A stretch of DNA of 64,000 nt from Rhodamnia argentea (lineage: Eukaryota > Streptophyta > Magnoliopsida > Myrtales > Myrtaceae): assembly GCF_020921035.1 (NCBI RefSeq), contig NC_063156.1:25778283-25842282 (forward strand), given 5' to 3'. This document shows, piece by piece, positions 62,027-64,000 of the stretch. How positions within the stretch are numbered: position 1 is the first letter of the stretch; each line of letters starts with the position of its first letter. A model generated the notes under the pieces. The model had not been told where the DNA came from and did no database searches. It was given only the letters and a program-made list of their open reading frames with translations. Made by a program: the position numbers and the translations under genes.

Positions 62027-63848
62027 ATGGCGAGCTCTCAGATCTGGATAGGAGTCGCTGCTCTGGCGTTGCTGCTAGCGTCGGCTTTCGCCGACGACGT
62101 CATCGTGTTGACGGAGGAGAACTTCGATAAGGAAGTCGGTCAAGATAGAGGAGCTCTCGTCGAATTCTACGCTCCTTGGTACTGTCGGAATCTATCCTCT
62201 GTAATCTACTGATTTTCGCGGCCTCGTCTGTTTTTCGAACCGCTTTGGTCTAGCGTGAATTTGTCTGATGAAGCGATTGGGTTTTAGTGGACGCATGGAT
62301 CGCCATTTGATCGGTTGCTAGATCTGTTTTTAGGATCACCTGCTTCGGGTTCGCCGTGTGACTTGATTGTAGTGGATTCTTGTTGTGCGTGGAGCTGTAC
62401 GATGTAGCGTCGTTGAGCAGAAAGTGTTGCTGAGTGTTGCGATTGCTTCTGATGCCGCTGTTGTCTTCTTGCAATTCATTTTCGTGCTTTCGATTTAGAT
62501 TTTGATTAGGTTTGTCTGACGCACTTCCTGCTTTTTGGGCTTCTGCCGTGGCTCAAAATTTGGCTGGGTCTCTTTGGAAGTGGCAGTGTATTCTGCACTT
62601 CATTTTTCTGTGCTACATGTTTTTCTTCTTCTTTTAGATTTCCTTGCATCTTCCAACAACAGAACAAGTCAAGGAGAATAAAATATCTTGGAGATATCCT
62701 CTTGATATTCACGCATTTAGATCTTACCGATATCACTGGCGACTAAAGAAGTTTGGTTGAAATGAGGGCATTTGCACTAATAATTGGAACTTAAATGCAA
62801 ACCTACGAGCATCCTACGTAAAGTTTTGCAGGGGTGTCAAACCAACGAAATGAACCTTTAAAACAAGCCATCGATATGTTTGGGCAACAGATAAGGGGCA
62901 TATAAAAGAAACTAGAGAAAACTTATCAGAGGATCGCAATTTGCATGCTATCCTTTGTTGTGAAATTGTATATGAATATGTACAATCAGGATTACACTTG
63001 TCATAGTGTATTTAGTTCCAATTTTGAATTAAGGGGAATAGGAATGACATGAAATAGGTGTAATCATAAAAGGATAATGCCAGAGATAGAAGGATGGGTC
63101 CATAAAGCAATGTTGTGATAAACTCTTCTTGGTTGTTTGAATACTATGTACATGTTTAAATATTTGCTAAGCTTTACCTCATCATTGTGCAGATTATTGT
63201 ATTTGTCTCCCTTACATTGTAATAATTCTTAGTCATGTGTTTGTGGGGGCATGGAAAGTTTTAAGCGACTTATGCTGCAATTATTGTACAGCTTTCTCCA
63301 GACTAGGGTTGATTCTATGTTTAACTGTCTATGTTCATAAATAAAATGACGCTGTTTATATTGTAATCTTATTCATGTATTCGCTTGAATATCTCAATCT
63401 ATTCAAAATATTCCTGATACGGCGAGAGATTTGTGCCTTCAAGCTTTTAATGTTGCTCTTGAAGCTAATGAATCACGCAGTTAATTGTATTATGTAGAAG
63501 ATACTGTCATTTTGTAGAAAGATTCTCGATTTTATACTGTTCAACAACAACAGTTGTTTTAATAAATGCACAGATTGGAAGATCTCAATAATGCATCATA
63601 GTACTTTGGGAAAGTGGTTACCAAGCCTATAACTTGGAATCTCTAGCATGCTCTGAGGAAGCATGTGAATGAGATACTTCTTTCTGGTTCAAGATCAGAT
63701 TCTCTGGACCAGTCTTTGATGGCAAATTCAGCTTTGATTCATCAGTGGTTTTCTGTTTTACAGGTGTGGTCACTGTAAAAAACTAGCTCCAGAGTATGAG
63801 AAATTGGGATCTAGCTTTAAGAAAGCGAAGTCTGTTGTGATAGGAAAG
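62027..63848 (+). CDS. PDIL2-1: Protein disulfide isomerase-like 2-1 (UNE5 type), 5' part, runs off the window
   Basis: Two exons are visible: 62027-62178 and 63764-63848. They join within the Trp codon of the active site. The signal peptide is at residues 1 to about 22 (hydrophobic [13 protein letters not shown] before DDV). The first thioredoxin domain opens [15 protein letters not shown] and has the active site [16 protein letters not shown], with CGHC at 52-55. This arrangement matches plant PDIL2-1 (Arabidopsis At2g47470, UNE5), which has two thioredoxin domains and an ERp29-like C-terminal domain and forms disulfides in the ER lumen. The later exons lie beyond the right edge. Intron 1 is 1.6 kb and interrupts the catalytic domain directly at the active-site Trp. 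Confidence 0.92.
62179..63763 (+). other. Long first intron of the PDI gene
   Basis: A T-rich 1.6-kb intron with GT-AG ends. No nested coding sequence or clear repeat is seen. Confidence 0.7.
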
Positions 63849-64000
63849 GTACGCTTCAATTTCTATTGTCCCGTGTGTCTTATAATCAATATCTGCTTCA
63901 AGTTATATATTCATTTCTTCCTAGTGGCATTAGTAGGGTTCTGCGTTAATTGAACTCGCTTTTGTTTCTTCCTTTTCTGGTTTTGGTTTTGGGGTGGGGA

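Overview
This is a plant nuclear genomic window, from a eudicot. It holds spliced genes with GT-AG introns, a chloroplast protein (CP12), a plant-type PPR protein, long AT-rich intergenic stretches with small fold-back elements, and plant promoter motifs. The species cannot be read from the sequence. A woody eudicot such as Myrtales is only a guess. There are no rRNA, tRNA, CRISPR or bacterial-type features.

Layout. 1-0.9 kb: no CDS seen, then the CP12 promoter. 0.93-1.3 kb: CP12 (+). 3.0-4.1 kb: group S1 bZIP (-), with the conserved sucrose-control uORF in its leader. 7.0-8.8 kb: mitochondrial-type PPR gene (-), preceded by an overlapping small membrane-protein ORF. 10.2-20.3 kb: MSH6 (+), 20 coding exons, intact (1310 aa). 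21.2-24.3 kb: SAR1 GTPase (+), 3 exons, 193 aa. 26.6-27.3 kb: PADRE/DUF4228 protein (+). 27.4-35.6 kb: gene-poor and repeat-rich. 36.0-38.4 kb: TPR/J-like protein (+), with a leader full of uORFs. 40.7-48.1 kb: BRCT-PHD nuclear protein (-), 10 coding exons, 1230 aa. 48.1-51.5 kb: at least three fold-back transposon-like elements. 51.6-53.6 kb: TMEM205-like membrane protein (+). 55.8-59.8 kb: ER co-chaperone ERDJ3B (-), 10 exons, with a one-base deletion near its 3' end. 62.0 kb to the right edge: 5' part of an ER protein disulfide isomerase (+).

How the genes relate. ERDJ3B and the disulfide isomerase are both ER protein-folding factors. They are transcribed away from each other, and each has an ER-stress-type promoter element. 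SAR1 acts at ER exit. CP12 carries a G-box/I-box light module, and MSH6 carries E2F-like sites. The remaining neighbours share no obvious pathway. From memory, the gene order combines Arabidopsis segments At3g62410-62600, At4g02070-02110 and At2g47400-47470, so the window looks like a less fractionated version of one ancestral block.

Most promising leads: the 79-codon membrane-protein ORF that overlaps the PPR start by 10 nt; the ERDJ3B frameshift; the chain of ATGA-linked uORFs before the TPR gene; the S1 bZIP uORF; and a fold-back element bounded by an 11-bp direct repeat.
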